From NCBI GenBank assembly GCA_902825945.1, contig CADECY010000009.1, positions 87,490 to 151,489 of the forward strand: a DNA stretch of 64,000 nt, read 5' to 3'. The position numbers were made by a program, and so were the translations under genes. The first letter of the stretch is position 1. Every line of letters starts with the position of its first letter. Shown piece after piece: positions 17,856 through 31,056 of the stretch. Under the pieces are notes generated by a model. The model made no database searches and was not told the origin of the DNA. It was given only the letters and a program-made list of their open reading frames with translations. Source of the DNA: an uncultured Acidobacteriota bacterium (GTDB lineage: Bacteria; Acidobacteriota; Terriglobia; Bryobacterales; Bryobacteraceae).

Positions 17856-19579
17856 GCGACCTGAAAATCCCGACGCCCGACAAAGACCAGCCCGAGCAAC
17901 GGCTGATGCTGGCCTTCGGCCTGATGATCGCGGTTCTTGCCGTGACCACGTACTTCATGCCGAAGCAGCCCGATCCGGCGCCGCCCAAGCCGGCCGAGAC
18001 GAAAGCCGCCACGCCCGCGGCGGCGAGCACTCCTGCTCCGGCGGCTCCTGGTGCCAAGACGCCAGCGGGCCCAGCCGCGGCTGCGGCCAAGCCGGGTGAA
18101 GCGTCCAAAGTGGCTCGCATCGAAGCGGCTCAGGAACAGACGCTCGCAGTCGAGACGGATCTGTTCCGCGTAACGTTGTCCAACCGCGGCGCCGTGGCTC
18201 GAAGCTGGGTCCTCAAGAAGTTCAAGGACTCCAAGGGTAAGGATCTCGAGCTGATCAACCCGAAAGCGATCGAGCGCTACGGATTCCCGCTCCAGGTCAG
18301 CTTCCACCATCCGCAGACGGCTGAAGTGCTGAACAAGGCTCTCTACAACGGCACACTGTCCGCCGACAAGCTTTCGGTCACTTTCGAGTTCTTCGATGGC
18401 ACCTGGTACGGCAAGAAGACGCTGCGGTTCAAGCCTGGGTCATACGTCGTGGACGTCGCCTCTGAAGTCCGCGCGGGCTCCACCGCCAAACCCCATTTGC
18501 TCGCTTGGCGCGGAGGCTTCGGCGACTTCACCGTGATCGGCGCCGCGGCCGCGCAAAAGAACGTTTACACCGAAAACGGCGGCCTCGTCATCAAGACCGC
18601 CGACACCGCCGAGAAAGAGCCGCAGTCCAATCGCGGACGCTTCGATTTCGCGGGCATGGCGGACTCCTACTTCGCCGCCGTCGCGCTCACCGAGGGCCGC
18701 GACTTCGAACTGCACACCTTCCAGGACAAGGCGCCGAACTCGATCGACAACAAGGAAGACCCGTTCCCCGGAATGGCCATCGGCGGCGATGCGAAGAACG
18801 AGTTCCGCATGTTCATCGGCCCCAAGGATACTGGCCTGCTGAGCTCGGTGTCGCCAAAGCTTGCCGGCCTCGTGGATCTCGGCTGGTTCAAGCTGCTCGC
18901 CTCGCCGCTGTTCTGGTCGCTGCACTGGCTATACGATCACTGGGTCCACAACTGGGGCTGGTCGATCGTGGTCTTCACCATCCTGATCAACTTCGCGCTC
19001 CTGCCTTTGAAGATTTCGAGCCTGAAATCGATGAAGCAGATGGCCAACATCCAGCCCGAGATGAAAAAGATCCAGGACAAGTACGCGGGCATGAGCATGA
19101 AGGATCCGCGCAAGCAGAATCAGAACCAGGAAATGATGGATCTGTACAAGAAGCACGGCGTGAATCCGGTGGGTGGATGCATGCCGATGTTTCTGCAACT
19201 GCCGTTCTTCATCGCCTTTTACAACGTGCTCGCCAACGCCATCGAATTGCGCGGCGCGCACTGGCTGTGGGTCACCGATTTGTCGCGGCCCGAGAACTGG
19301 GCCGGAGACCTGCGCGTGTTGCCCATTCTGATGCTCGCCACGCAGTTCCTGATGCAGAAGATGACGCCGTCCACCACCACCGATCCGGCGCAGAAAAACA
19401 TGATGCTGATCATGCCTCTGATGCTCGGGTTCATGTTCTGGGGGCAGTCGAGCGGGCTGGTGTTATACTGGTTGACCAGTAACGTCGTGGGCATTGTCCA
19501 GCAGTACTTTTTCAACAAGTTGGGACACTCCCCCGCGGCGGCGCCCGCCGTAACGAAATCCGCCCCGAAGAAAAAGTGA
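17852..19579 (+). CDS. yidC: Membrane protein insertase YidC
   Basis: YidC inserts and folds inner-membrane proteins. The 575-residue product has the Gram-negative architecture: an N-terminal transmembrane segment ([18 protein letters not shown]), an alanine/proline-rich linker (about 45-85), a large periplasmic beta-domain, and then the conserved five-segment insertase core from about residue 355. The core carries [20 protein letters not shown], the cytoplasmic hairpin with [29 protein letters not shown] and [20 protein letters not shown]. The ATG overlaps the yidD stop by four bases, which fixes the start. It is followed by jag. Confidence 0.96.
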   Translation: MSDLKIPTPDKDQPEQRLMLAFGLMIAVLAVTTYFMPKQPDPAPPKPAETKAATPAAASTPAPAAPGAKTPAGPAAAAAKPGEASKVARIEAAQEQTLAVETDLFRVTLSNRGAVARSWVLKKFKDSKGKDLELINPKAIERYGFPLQVSFHHPQTAEVLNKALYNGTLSADKLSVTFEFFDGTWYGKKTLRFKPGSYVVDVASEVRAGSTAKPHLLAWRGGFGDFTVIGAAAAQKNVYTENGGLVIKTADTAEKEPQSNRGRFDFAGMADSYFAAVALTEGRDFELHTFQDKAPNSIDNKEDPFPGMAIGGDAKNEFRMFIGPKDTGLLSSVSPKLAGLVDLGWFKLLASPLFWSLHWLYDHWVHNWGWSIVVFTILINFALLPLKISSLKSMKQMANIQPEMKKIQDKYAGMSMKDPRKQNQNQEMMDLYKKHGVNPVGGCMPMFLQLPFFIAFYNVLANAIELRGAHWLWVTDLSRPENWAGDLRVLPILMLATQFLMQKMTPSTTTDPAQKNMMLIMPLMLGFMFWGQSSGLVLYWLTSNVVGIVQQYFFNKLGHSPAAAPAVTKSAPKKK

Positions 19580-19589
19580 CCCGCAGACA

Positions 19590-20144
19590 GTGAGCCATCG
19601 CAAGTACACGCTGGAAAAAGACGGTCCCCGCATCGAAGCCTTTTTGAAGAAGATTCTTCCGCTGGCTGGTCTCCGCGTGAAGTTCGAGATCGCCGATGAC
19701 GAGATGCCCTATCCAGGCTTCGAAAACCCGGAGATCCGCGTCAAGTTCACCGGCGATGATGTGCCCGACCTGCTCGAAAACAAGGCCGAGGTTCTGCTCG
19801 CCCTCGAACAGTTGACGATGGAAATGCTGCGCATGCCCGCCGAGGATCACAGCAAGCTGTCGTTCGACGCCAACGATCACCGGCTGATGCGCATCGCCGA
19901 ACTTCGCCAAAGCGCGATCACCGCCGCCGAACGCGTGGTGGAATCGCACCGGCCCTTCCGGTTCAATCCCATGAACAGCCGCGAGCGCCGCGTCATCCAT
20001 CTCGCCCTCCGCGATTTCAAAACGGTTCGCAGCGAGAGCGAAGGTCTGGAACCGCGCCGCAACGTGGTGATCTATCCGGCGGACATGCCCTCGCAGCCTG
20101 CCTCTCCGCGCCCGCCACTGCAGCGTCGCGGCGGCCGCCGCTAG
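19590..20144 (+). CDS. jag: R3H-domain RNA-binding protein, Jag/EloR (SpoIIIJ-associated) family
   Basis: A 184-residue protein that begins at a GTG ten bases after yidC. The N-terminal half has a KH-like region ([22 protein letters not shown]) and the C-terminal half an R3H domain ([17 protein letters not shown]). Jag/EloR proteins bind RNA and link to cell elongation or envelope growth, and they are almost always encoded beside yidC. The basic Pro/Arg tail ([13 protein letters not shown]) is probably disordered. Confidence 0.85.
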   Translation: MSHRKYTLEKDGPRIEAFLKKILPLAGLRVKFEIADDEMPYPGFENPEIRVKFTGDDVPDLLENKAEVLLALEQLTMEMLRMPAEDHSKLSFDANDHRLMRIAELRQSAITAAERVVESHRPFRFNPMNSRERRVIHLALRDFKTVRSESEGLEPRRNVVIYPADMPSQPASPRPPLQRRGGRR

Positions 20145-20151
20145 CTTCGAG

Positions 20152-21507
20152 TTGAATCCGCGCGACACCATCGTCGCTCTCTCCACCCCACCCGGCCGCG
20201 GTGGACTCGGTGTCGTTCGTATCTCCGGACCCGCCGCCCGATTCATCGCCTCGACCATCCTCGAGTTCCGCCACGATCCGGAATGGAAGCCCTGGACCGC
20301 GACACTCGCCGGATTGCGCGGGGAGCGCGATGAAATCGTCGACCGCGTGGTAATGACCTTCTTCGAAGCGCCGAAATCGTTCACGGCGGAAGACGTCGTC
20401 GAGATCTGCTGCCATGGATCGCCTGTGGTTCTGCGCCACGCGATCGACATGGCGTGCGGCGTGGGCGCGCGTCCCGCCGAGCCAGGCGAGTTCACACTGA
20501 GGGCGTATCTGAACGGCCGGATCGACCTGCCGCAAGCGGAAGCGATCCGCGATCTCATCCATTCGACGACGCTCTACCAGGCACGCGTGGCCGCGCAGCA
20601 GGCCGAAGGCTCGATCTCGCGCAAACTCGCGCCCGTGAAACGCCAGCTGCTCGACCTGATCGCGCTGCTCGAGGCGGGCATCGATTTCGCGGAGGACGAT
20701 ATCTCCGTCGCGGCCGATGCGGAGATCGCCCGGCGAATCCAGCCGGTCGAGGAATCGCTCGCCGCGCTGGTGAAGAGCTTCGCCTACGGCAAGCTCGTGC
20801 ACGATGGATTCTCGCTTGCGATCGTCGGCCGGCCGAACGCGGGCAAGAGCAGTTTGTTCAACAGCCTTCTCGAACAGGATCGAGCCATCGTCACCGAGAT
20901 CGCGGGCACCACGCGTGACCTTGTCTCCGAGACAGCGCAGATCGCGGGACTGCCCGTGCGCTTCATCGATACCGCTGGAATCCGCGAAGGGCAGGATCTC
21001 GTAGAGCGGCTCGGAATCGAACGCAGCTACCAGGCGATGGCGGACGCGGACCTGACGCTCGTGGTGATCGACCTGTCGCGCGCCATCACCGCGGACGACC
21101 ACGCATTGATCGACAAAGCCCGATCGCAAGGGCGCACCCTGATCGTGGGCAGTAAGCTCGACCTGCCGCGGGTGGCGCACGAGATCATCGAATGCGACAC
21201 CGAGGTCTCGGCGACCACGGGCGCCGGAATCGAGGATCTGCGCGCCAGGATCGCCGCCGCGGTGGTGCCCCCGGGCGAATTCGAGCAGCATGGCGGCTTC
21301 ATCACCAGCGTGCGTCACGAGCAACTCTTGCGTGAAAGCCTCGAGGCGATCCGCCACGGGCGGGACGCACTCGGCCATGGGTTGCCGCATGAGATGATGC
21401 TGCTCGACTTCTACGCTGCTCTCACGCCGATCGACGCAATCACCGGCGCGACCACGGCGGATGATATCCTCAACCGGATCTTCTCGACGTTCTGCATCGG
21501 CAAATGA
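20152..21507 (+). CDS. mnmE: tRNA modification GTPase MnmE
   Basis: MnmE acts with MnmG to install the cmnm5 group on U34 of certain tRNAs. The 451-residue protein has the N-terminal formyl-THF-binding domain ([20 protein letters not shown]), a helical domain, and an inserted G domain with G1 [10 protein letters not shown]2 GTTRD, G3 DTAGI and a G4 that reads GSKLD rather than the usual NKxD. It ends with the invariant CIGK. The start is TTG at 20152, seven bases after jag, which retains the full family N-terminus. mnmG is not in the window. The stop overlaps the next gene start (ATGA). Confidence 0.95.
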   Translation: MNPRDTIVALSTPPGRGGLGVVRISGPAARFIASTILEFRHDPEWKPWTATLAGLRGERDEIVDRVVMTFFEAPKSFTAEDVVEICCHGSPVVLRHAIDMACGVGARPAEPGEFTLRAYLNGRIDLPQAEAIRDLIHSTTLYQARVAAQQAEGSISRKLAPVKRQLLDLIALLEAGIDFAEDDISVAADAEIARRIQPVEESLAALVKSFAYGKLVHDGFSLAIVGRPNAGKSSLFNSLLEQDRAIVTEIAGTTRDLVSETAQIAGLPVRFIDTAGIREGQDLVERLGIERSYQAMADADLTLVVIDLSRAITADDHALIDKARSQGRTLIVGSKLDLPRVAHEIIECDTEVSATTGAGIEDLRARIAAAVVPPGEFEQHGGFITSVRHEQLLRESLEAIRHGRDALGHGLPHEMMLLDFYAALTPIDAITGATTADDILNRIFSTFCIGK

Positions 21508-22643
21508 TGACTCCGGCTTCCGTGTTCGTGCTCGAATCCGGCGGGCTCGATTCGCTCGTCGCGCTCACCCCTCTGCTGCGCGCGATGAATCGCGCTTGGC
21601 CGCAAACGAAGATCACCGTCGGATGCCGTCAGCAGTTCACCGGAATCGAAGCGCTGTGGCCCGCGAAAGCCGCCGCTGTTCCCGTGGGAAACGAACCCGG
21701 CGCGGAGACCGCGATGTCGCCCGGCTTCTCCGGCGCAATCTCACGCACGCTTGGCACGCTACAGGGCGTCAGGGCCGATTGGTTCTTCTGCGCAGAACAA
21801 CAGCCCGGCTGGTTCGCGCGGGTCGTGGCCGCCTGGTTCAGCGCCCAGCGCTCGATCTATCTCGGTGCCGAACCGCCGGAGGGCGGCCTTGCGAATGTGT
21901 TGATCCGCGAGTTGACGCTCTCGCCCGCGCGCTTGGAATGGGATTCGCCTCCAGGACTGAATCTCGAAATCGAATCCGAGCCCGCTCTCTGGACTCTTCC
22001 CGGCCGCCTCCGCGAATCGGCGCTCGAACGCCTGGAGCAACTCGGGCTTCGCGAGAAGAACTACCTCGTCTGCGTGCCGGAGCCGCGCTGGGGGCTCGCG
22101 CGATATGGCGAAGCGATCGAGGCGATCCGGATCGAAAACAACGTTCCGGTGCTGATTCTGGGGGAAGGCGAGTCGCCGGTTGGCTCAGCGGTCCGCTGCC
22201 ATCAACCCGCCAATCTCCCCGCCGCGGCCGCGCTCATGGCGCTCTCTCGTGCCTACCTCACTGCCAGCCACGGGCGCGCCGCGCTCGCTCATGCTTACGG
22301 ACTGCGCGGCGCGGCCCTGAAGGGCGGTGGCGACCTCCAGTCGGCTGTTCCTGCGATTTCACATCCCCTGCCGTGCTTCGGCTGCGGCTGGGATTGCCTC
22401 TTCGCAGGCCCGGTCTGCATGGATCTGATCCCCGTGGTGACCGTTGCGCGGCAGGTTCAGGATGCACTCGCGGGCGCTCCGGTGGCGCCCGTGGAGCTCG
22501 ACGCTTTGACGCCTATGGAACTCGCGCTGATCGCCAGGGCGGACGCCCGGTATCGCGCCGTCGCCGAAGAGTCGCGAAGCCGGCAGGCGAAGCTGGTCGA
22601 AATCCAGTACGAGATCGACAACCTGCGCGCCCGCCGCCGCTGA
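21504..22643 (+). CDS. GT9-like glycosyltransferase (heptosyltransferase family), tentative
   Basis: A 379-residue protein whose layout resembles ADP-heptose:LPS heptosyltransferases. It has an N-terminal [19 protein letters not shown], a central [13 protein letters not shown] beginning the second Rossmann half, [20 protein letters not shown] like the donor-site segment, and a cysteine cluster [10 protein letters not shown] near the C-terminus. The last ~35 residues look like a short coiled coil. Similarity is structural in feel rather than motif-perfect, so the activity is uncertain. It is translationally coupled to mnmE by ATGA. Confidence 0.5.
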   Translation: MMTPASVFVLESGGLDSLVALTPLLRAMNRAWPQTKITVGCRQQFTGIEALWPAKAAAVPVGNEPGAETAMSPGFSGAISRTLGTLQGVRADWFFCAEQQPGWFARVVAAWFSAQRSIYLGAEPPEGGLANVLIRELTLSPARLEWDSPPGLNLEIESEPALWTLPGRLRESALERLEQLGLREKNYLVCVPEPRWGLARYGEAIEAIRIENNVPVLILGEGESPVGSAVRCHQPANLPAAAALMALSRAYLTASHGRAALAHAYGLRGAALKGGGDLQSAVPAISHPLPCFGCGWDCLFAGPVCMDLIPVVTVARQVQDALAGAPVAPVELDALTPMELALIARADARYRAVAEESRSRQAKLVEIQYEIDNLRARRR

Positions 22644-22707
22644 TCGATCGCTCATTCCCGCCATCTGGCCTGTCCCCGTGTGAGAGAATACGGACGTTCC
22701 CCAGGAT

Positions 22708-23898
22708 ATGCGCCTTACCACGCCATTCGCGGGCGTTTTGCTACTGCTCTGCTCGTGCTCGGGCCCCTACTCGGGCGGCAAGATCGCCGCGGCCAAAGAG
22801 ACGAAGTCCGTCAACGTGAAAACGATGCCGGTCGAGCTTTCGAACGTGCCCGAAATCATCACCGCGAACGGCGAGCTACTCGCGGAAGAGCAGGCCATCG
22901 TGAGCGCGAAAGTTCCTGGCCGCGTGACTAGGCTCCACGTCGACCTCGGCAGCATCGTGAAAGCGGGCGATATCATCGCTGAACTCGAAAAGGACGATTA
23001 CGAGTTCCGCGCCCGCCAATCGGAGGCGTTGGTTGAGCAGACCCGCGCGCAACTGGGAATCGGTGGACAGCCGAACGACAATGTCGTGCCCGAAAACACG
23101 GCGATCGTGCGGCAGGCAGCCGCGAGCCTCAAGGAGGCGCGATTCATCTTTTCGAACACCACCAAGCTCTCCAACGAAGGTGTGCTCTCGAAGGTGGATT
23201 TCGAGAAATCGCAGGTGAACGCCCAGGCGGCCGAAGCCCGCTATCAGGGCGCGCTCGAACAGGTGATGCAGTGGCGCGCGCAATTGAGCGAGCGGCGGGC
23301 GCAATTGGCGCTCGCACGGCAGCAACTCTCCGATAGCGTGATCCGCGCGCCGTTCGCCGGTGCGATTACCAAGCGGATCGCCTCGCAGGGCGAATACCTG
23401 CCCGTGAACGCCCCCGTGGTGCAACTCGTGCGGCAGCATCCGCTGCGCGTGCGTGTGGATGTGCCGGAGCGCCAGGCCGCGAAGGTAAGGCCTGGACAGC
23501 GCATCGACATCTCGCTCGAAGCCTCGCCCGTGCGCTCCGCTGGGCGCGTGCTTAGGCTCAGCCCCGCGATCGAGGCGCAGAATCGCTCGCTCGTCGTCGA
23601 AGGCGAAATTCCGAATCCCGGTGGCGTACTGCGCCCCGGGTCGTTCGTCGAAAGCGTGATCACCGTCGACGCCGGTGCCCAAGGGATCGCCGCTCCGCCC
23701 GAGGCGCTTGTCACGTTCGCGGGCGTCGAGCGCATGTTCGTGGTCGTGAATGGCACACTCGACGAACGCTTCGTCAAGACCGGACGCCGCCTGAGCGACA
23801 CACGGCTCGAAGTTCTGTCCGGCCTGAAACCCGGCGAGCAACTCGTCGTCAATGCAACCGACCGGATGCTCAAGGGCATGAAGGCCGTGGTTCAGTAG
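22708..23898 (+). CDS. RND efflux periplasmic adaptor (membrane fusion lipoprotein)
   Basis: A 396-residue HlyD/AcrA-type adaptor that would bridge the inner-membrane pump and an outer-membrane channel. The signal ends in a lipobox (LLLLCSC), so it is probably a lipoprotein. A barrel-sandwich lipoyl half (AIVSAKVPGRVTRLHVDLGS) precedes a coiled-coil hairpin (about 95-205), then the second lipoyl half (RAPFAGAITKRIASQGEYL) and the beta-barrel and membrane-proximal domains (LKPGEQLVVNATDRMLKGM). It sits three bases before the pump gene. No outer-membrane TolC-like gene follows here. Confidence 0.92.
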   Translation: MRLTTPFAGVLLLLCSCSGPYSGGKIAAAKETKSVNVKTMPVELSNVPEIITANGELLAEEQAIVSAKVPGRVTRLHVDLGSIVKAGDIIAELEKDDYEFRARQSEALVEQTRAQLGIGGQPNDNVVPENTAIVRQAAASLKEARFIFSNTTKLSNEGVLSKVDFEKSQVNAQAAEARYQGALEQVMQWRAQLSERRAQLALARQQLSDSVIRAPFAGAITKRIASQGEYLPVNAPVVQLVRQHPLRVRVDVPERQAAKVRPGQRIDISLEASPVRSAGRVLRLSPAIEAQNRSLVVEGEIPNPGGVLRPGSFVESVITVDAGAQGIAAPPEALVTFAGVERMFVVVNGTLDERFVKTGRRLSDTRLEVLSGLKPGEQLVVNATDRMLKGMKAVVQ

Positions 23899-23901
23899 CA
23901 A

Positions 23902-27057
<3,156 letters not shown>

Positions 27058-27355
27058 CACACGACTCGGATCGATGCGCGAACCGCGCACTGGACCGCAA
27101 GTATCGTGAGTGTCGCGCCTGCGGGCCGCGACTGTGACCCAGCGGCCCTCCACCGGCGAGGGACAACGAGCAGGAGACGATTCCGTTCGAGCCCGGACTG
27201 GCAGCGCAATCCTCGTCGCTGATTCCAGCGGAACAGTGTCCCGGACGCGGCCACCTGGCCACGCGTTCACCCAGAGTGTGCCCCCGTCCTGGTCAATCCC
27301 GCCCCATGACGCTGGGCGCCAGTCGACAGAGACGCTACAATGCGGCTGAGCCTAT
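27058..27355. other. Intergenic region without a convincing gene
   Basis: About 300 bases between the RND pump and the barrel protein. Open frames here have no recognisable product. A TACAAT box at 27336-27341 could be a -10 element for the next gene but has no matching -35. No terminator-like stem followed by a T-run was seen. Confidence 0.4.
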
Positions 27356-27817
27356 ATGAGGTACGCACTCGTCTTCCTCTTGGCCCAGGCTCTGATCGGT
27401 CAGAACCGTGCTTCCGTCGCTGGAACGTTCGGCTACTCGAACTTCCTCGACGAGTCCGCGCAACACCACGTCACCTTCGGCGGCACCGCCCGGGTCTATT
27501 TCACCCAGCGGACCGCGATCGAACCCGAGGTGACCTACATGTATCGCTCGGTCGAGGACAAGGACCTGCTCTTGCAGGCCAACCTCACCCGCGACTTAGG
27601 CAAGGCCACGGGACGCGCCGTGCCGTACGTGATCGGGGGTGCGGGCCGCATCTGGACCTTCAACCCGCGATTCACGGTCAGCTCCTGGAGCGCCAGCGGC
27701 GGAGTTGGGACCCGCATCTTCGTCACGGAGCGGTTCTTCGTCGCGCCGGAGGTCCGGCTGGGAACGGAACCGATCTTTCGGCTGCAGGTGAGCGCTGGGT
27801 GGACAAGCCGCCGGTAG
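27356..27817 (+). CDS. Small outer-membrane beta-barrel protein
   Basis: A 153-residue protein with a signal peptide (YALVFLLAQALIGQN) followed by alternating hydrophobic/polar strands typical of an eight-stranded opacity/OmpA-like barrel, for example ASVAGTFGYSNFLDES, VTFGGTARVYFTQRTAIEPE and VAPEVRLGTEPIFRLQVSAG. The final residues are Trp-Thr-Ser-Arg-Arg rather than a terminal aromatic, so a short extension may follow the last strand. No enzymatic motif. Function unknown; it stands alone. Confidence 0.65.
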   Translation: MRYALVFLLAQALIGQNRASVAGTFGYSNFLDESAQHHVTFGGTARVYFTQRTAIEPEVTYMYRSVEDKDLLLQANLTRDLGKATGRAVPYVIGGAGRIWTFNPRFTVSSWSASGGVGTRIFVTERFFVAPEVRLGTEPIFRLQVSAGWTSRR

Positions 27818-28380
27818 CGCCCGCGGCTCGACATGTTCCGACACCATTCGAAACAAAAATAGTTGTATTTCATGGAACTCTCCTTCCGCCTCGCAACTGT
27901 CGGCGAAACAGAACGAGGTCCTCGAAAGCCCTGCTATCGGGTGCGACAGTTTCGCGGGCAGCCGAGCTGGCAGACGCCGGACTCGATCCTGGCCGATTCG
28001 TCCGCGCCCCACATTGATTCTCCCGAACGGCATTCGCGCGGACTCGAATACCCAATCCGAACCGAGGCTCACGGTAGCCTCGGTCGACCACACCGTGGAA
28101 GCCGCCATCGCATATCGAAATCGGGGGAAGGCGCTTCGTGCGACGAACCAACGGCTGCGGTAGCGGTCGAGCCTTCCTCGGCGAGATCCATCAAGCTCGC
28201 GCCGTCTGACCGTTTCGACGTAATTTGACGCTTTTCGGAAGACTTGTCCATCGCCCTTTGAAAATCGAACCCGAAACCTGCCGCGCCGCGCGGACGCGTT
28301 TCGTGATATAAAAAGATCCACTGATTCCAAGCCGATTCTGGGCCGGCGACAAATTCAATCTCTCAGTTTGGAGAACACTC
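27818..28380. other. 563-base region with no supported gene
   Basis: Neither strand gives a protein I can recognise. A 60-codon minus-strand frame at 28069-28251 (begins MDKSSEKRQITSK) has a weak purine-rich site upstream but no family resemblance, so it is not called. The 3' part holds the predicted promoter and leader of the cytochrome gene. Confidence 0.4.
28304..28312 (+). promoter_or_regulatory. Possible extended -10 promoter of the cytochrome c gene
   Basis: TGATATAAA fits an extended -10 (TG-N-TATAAA) about 70 bases before the cytochrome ATG. No good -35 box is present. The gene also has GGAG eight bases before its ATG. Confidence 0.4.
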
Positions 28381-28791
28381 ATGAAAAAGATCATGATTGG
28401 CGCCGCCCTCTTGGCTCTGGCCGGATGGCAAATCGTGGCACAAGTGAGCAAGGGCAAGACCCGTGCTCTCGAAACCAAGACGTGGATGAAGACCGTCAAC
28501 GGACCGCAATGCTCGGCCGCGGCCAAGATGTTGAAGGCGGGGCCGGCGGACGACAAGGAATGGGCCGCGCTCCTGACCAACGGTCAGATGCTCAGCGAAG
28601 CCGGATTTGTCCTGATGGCCGACGGCCGCTGCCCTGACAAGGTCTGGGCGGATGCGGCGAAGAAGCTCCAGGACGGCGGGGCCGCGCTCGCGACCGCGGC
28701 GGCCGCGAAGAATGTCGATGATGCCCGCAAGGCGCTGAATGAAGGCGTGCTGGCAAGCTGCAAGGGTTGCCACTCGGCGCACAAGAAGTAG
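28381..28791 (+). CDS. Periplasmic monoheme c-type cytochrome (cytochrome c'/c556-like)
   Basis: A 136-residue exported protein with a signal peptide (KIMIGAALLALAGWQIVAQ) and a helical body. A single heme motif C127-K-G-C130-H131 lies six residues from the C-terminus. Heme attachment near the C-terminus of a four-helix bundle is characteristic of the cytochrome c'/c556 family. It would carry electrons or bind small gases in the periplasm; the partner is not evident from neighbours. The ribosome-binding site GGAG is well placed. Two strong stem-loops follow the gene. Confidence 0.75.
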   Translation: MKKIMIGAALLALAGWQIVAQVSKGKTRALETKTWMKTVNGPQCSAAAKMLKAGPADDKEWAALLTNGQMLSEAGFVLMADGRCPDKVWADAAKKLQDGGAALATAAAAKNVDDARKALNEGVLASCKGCHSAHKK

Positions 28792-28805
28792 GGTATCCCG
28801 AAGCC

Positions 28806-28829
28806 GCCTCCCAGCGGGTGCTGGGAGGC
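28806..28829. terminator. Perfect 10-bp stem-loop after the cytochrome gene
   Basis: GCCTCCCAGC and GCTGGGAGGC pair perfectly around a four-base loop, 15 bases after the stop. No T-run follows on either strand, so it may be a mRNA-stabilising or Rho-assisted end rather than a classical intrinsic terminator. Confidence 0.5.
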
Positions 28830-28882
28830 CCCGATTCATCCGCGCCATTGTCCTGGCACCCTGATGTAGAGCCTCGCGAAGC

Positions 28883-28910
28883 GCGGCAACCGCATGGCAG
28901 CGGTTGCCGC
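28883..28910. repeat. Perfect 11-bp inverted repeat
   Basis: GCGGCAACCGC and GCGGTTGCCGC are separated by six bases, giving a very stable hairpin in the convergent intergenic region between the cytochrome and lactonase-like genes. It could be a REP-like element or a terminator for the minus-strand gene; no second copy was noticed in the window. Confidence 0.5.
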
Positions 28911-29022
28911 CCTTTCCGCCTTGAATTTGCCAGTGGGCAGTCCAGAGAAATGGAGCGCAGCTACGCCATCAGTCGTCTTGGCCCCATGATTCCGCGACGT
29001 TGTCAGTTGTAGGGCTGCAACA

Positions 29023-31041
29023 CTAACCCAAGTCGATCGTCACCACTTCATACGGCCCCAAGACCTGCGGAATCGACCCCCGCACCCCCGGTCGGCGGAA
29101 CGCTTCGGGCTTCGACATCGCGCCCATCGCCGTCTCCGCGTTCAGCCTCCGCACCATCGCGCCACGCGCACCGGCCGACAGACCTTCCAGACGCACCGGG
29201 CACACCTCGTGTGAGTGGTTCGCCAGTAGAACTCGCCACTTCGGACCCAGGCGCAGCACGAGCGAACTCAGTCGAAGCGGCTCACCGGTCTCCGAACGCA
29301 CCACGCGCCCCTTCGCCGCGAACGGTGCCAGATCCGCGAACACGTGATAGAGCGGGAACACGCCGCCCGCCACCGACGGGAACTTCTCCGGCAGTCCGGA
29401 GCCCTTCGCGGTTTCCATCACGCCGCGCCACCCTGTCGTCTCGTAGTAGGTGATCCGCTCGACATCGCTCTCGGCGAGATACTTCAGTGACCCGAGCGTC
29501 CAGCCCGCGCCATACAGCGACATCTGCCGTGCGTCGGCGTTCGGCGGAAGCGTGCCCTCGGGGATCTCCGCGGCTGGTCCGCGAGCGTTCGGGTTGTAGC
29601 GCATCTTGAGCGTCACGGGCGACACCCAGATTGGCTTCCCGGCCGCGAAACTTCGCGCCGTGCGGACCGTGTCCGCCTGCGCCTCGAGGTTCTCCACCAT
29701 CGTCATGTTGTCGATCGCGTGGACTTGCGGATTGATCGAGTAGCACACCGCGTCGAAGCCGGAGCCCTCGGGCCGGAAGCGGTTGATCGCGACGAACCCG
29801 TCATCGGTGCCCACGCCCACCCGCGCGGTGCCGAACGCCTTCTTCAAGGGCGCGAGCCATGCATCGGCTGAGCCTTTGCCTTCAGCCCGATAAAGCAGCA
29901 CGCCCGCCACACGGGCCTTCGATTCCGTGATCGCCGCTCCGAGTTCTTCCGCCGCGCGCGCCGCGTCCTCCGGTAGATGCGCTGCGACTTCGAGCGCTGT
30001 TCCGAGCGAAGCTGCGTCGGCGGTGGCCCGTTTCAGTGCGTCCCTCCATTCGCCACCCGCGAGCCTGCAATCGACGCGAAGATGAGCGGGCGCGAGCGCC
30101 TTCAGCCGCGTCACCTCGACCGGTGTCAGCGCCTGTCCGTGATGCGCCACGCCAAGTCCGATTTTCGGTACCGCGCGAGCCGCCTTGGCATCGACGGTCA
30201 CCGTCACCGGCGCGGGACTCATCCGCGCCCGTCTCGGCGCTGCGGGAAGATCGCCCTTCAACCGGATCTCGATCGCTTGTGAGACCTTCGTCCCCTGCTT
30301 CACCTCCACCGGATACGGCAACGCGAGCGGCGTGCAGTAGGTCTTGTAGGAGGCATCGGTCCAGTTACGATGGTCCTCCGTTTCGAAGACCTCGCCCTCG
30401 AACTTCATTTCGGCCTCGAGCCCCGGTTGAACCTCGTGAGTGATCGACCGGACTTCGAAGAAAGGCTGATGCGGCGAGATCAGATCGGGGAACGTGCCCG
30501 TCTCCGTCACGTTGCCGGACTTTCGCACGCGCGCGGGCTTGCCCGCTACTCCTCGAATCGGGTGCAGCACCGCGAATCCGAGGCGGTTGCGCAGGAAGGT
30601 CTTGCGCGCCTGCCCGTCGAAAGTGAAGCGGACCGTACCCGCCCGGTCGCCCGTGATCCGGCCACGCCACACGAAATCGTAGTTGTCGCGAACGCAATCG
30701 ACATCGAATGTCAGCTCGAATCCGCTCTCGCCCGTGGTCACTTTCAGGTCATGGAGCCTCGGCTCCACGGTGCCCCAATCGCTATCGCGAACCGCGGCAT
30801 AGATCGTCCGCACGATCTCCTGATTGGCCACTCGCACATAGCGCAGGGACGCGGTCTCGATATCGAAGATCGCGGACACCGGGCCCGCTTGGAGCGAGAT
30901 CACATCCGGCAGCGGATCCTTGCGTCCATAATAGAGGACATTCGCAGGAGCGTCCTTCGCTCCCTGTGCACCCAGAATTCGGAGGCTGCCGGCGGCTACC
31001 GCCAGCCGGAACGCATCACGTCGTGTGATCATGGGGTTCAT
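29023..31041 (-). CDS. Tat-exported D-apionate lactonase-like protein
   Basis: A 672-residue protein. The N-terminus TRRDAFRLAVAAGSLRILGA is a twin-arginine-type signal. The body matches my memory of the apionate lactonase (ApnL) family: LYYGRKDPLPDVISLQAGPV, RDSDWGTVEPRLHDLKV, NRLGFAVLHPIRGVAGKPA, FPDLISPHQPFFEVRSITHE and EDHRNWTDASYKTYCTPLAL, followed by a TIM-barrel-like half (VPKIGLGVAHHGQ). ApnL opens D-apionolactone in apiose breakdown. A periplasmic version is unusual, and no other apiose genes are adjacent, so the exact substrate is open. It is divergent from ligD with a 15-base gap. Confidence 0.65.
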   Translation of the reverse strand: MNPMITRRDAFRLAVAAGSLRILGAQGAKDAPANVLYYGRKDPLPDVISLQAGPVSAIFDIETASLRYVRVANQEIVRTIYAAVRDSDWGTVEPRLHDLKVTTGESGFELTFDVDCVRDNYDFVWRGRITGDRAGTVRFTFDGQARKTFLRNRLGFAVLHPIRGVAGKPARVRKSGNVTETGTFPDLISPHQPFFEVRSITHEVQPGLEAEMKFEGEVFETEDHRNWTDASYKTYCTPLALPYPVEVKQGTKVSQAIEIRLKGDLPAAPRRARMSPAPVTVTVDAKAARAVPKIGLGVAHHGQALTPVEVTRLKALAPAHLRVDCRLAGGEWRDALKRATADAASLGTALEVAAHLPEDAARAAEELGAAITESKARVAGVLLYRAEGKGSADAWLAPLKKAFGTARVGVGTDDGFVAINRFRPEGSGFDAVCYSINPQVHAIDNMTMVENLEAQADTVRTARSFAAGKPIWVSPVTLKMRYNPNARGPAAEIPEGTLPPNADARQMSLYGAGWTLGSLKYLAESDVERITYYETTGWRGVMETAKGSGLPEKFPSVAGGVFPLYHVFADLAPFAAKGRVVRSETGEPLRLSSLVLRLGPKWRVLLANHSHEVCPVRLEGLSAGARGAMVRRLNAETAMGAMSKPEAFRRPGVRGSIPQVLGPYEVVTIDLG

Positions 31042-31056
31042 CCTAGCATCGGCGGA

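Noticed and set aside
30370..31056. A longer N-terminus for ligD and, at 58129-59142, for the deacetylase
   Set aside because: Both extensions run antisense through real neighbouring genes and are not protein-like; the chosen ATGs give the family N-terminus or a signal peptide.
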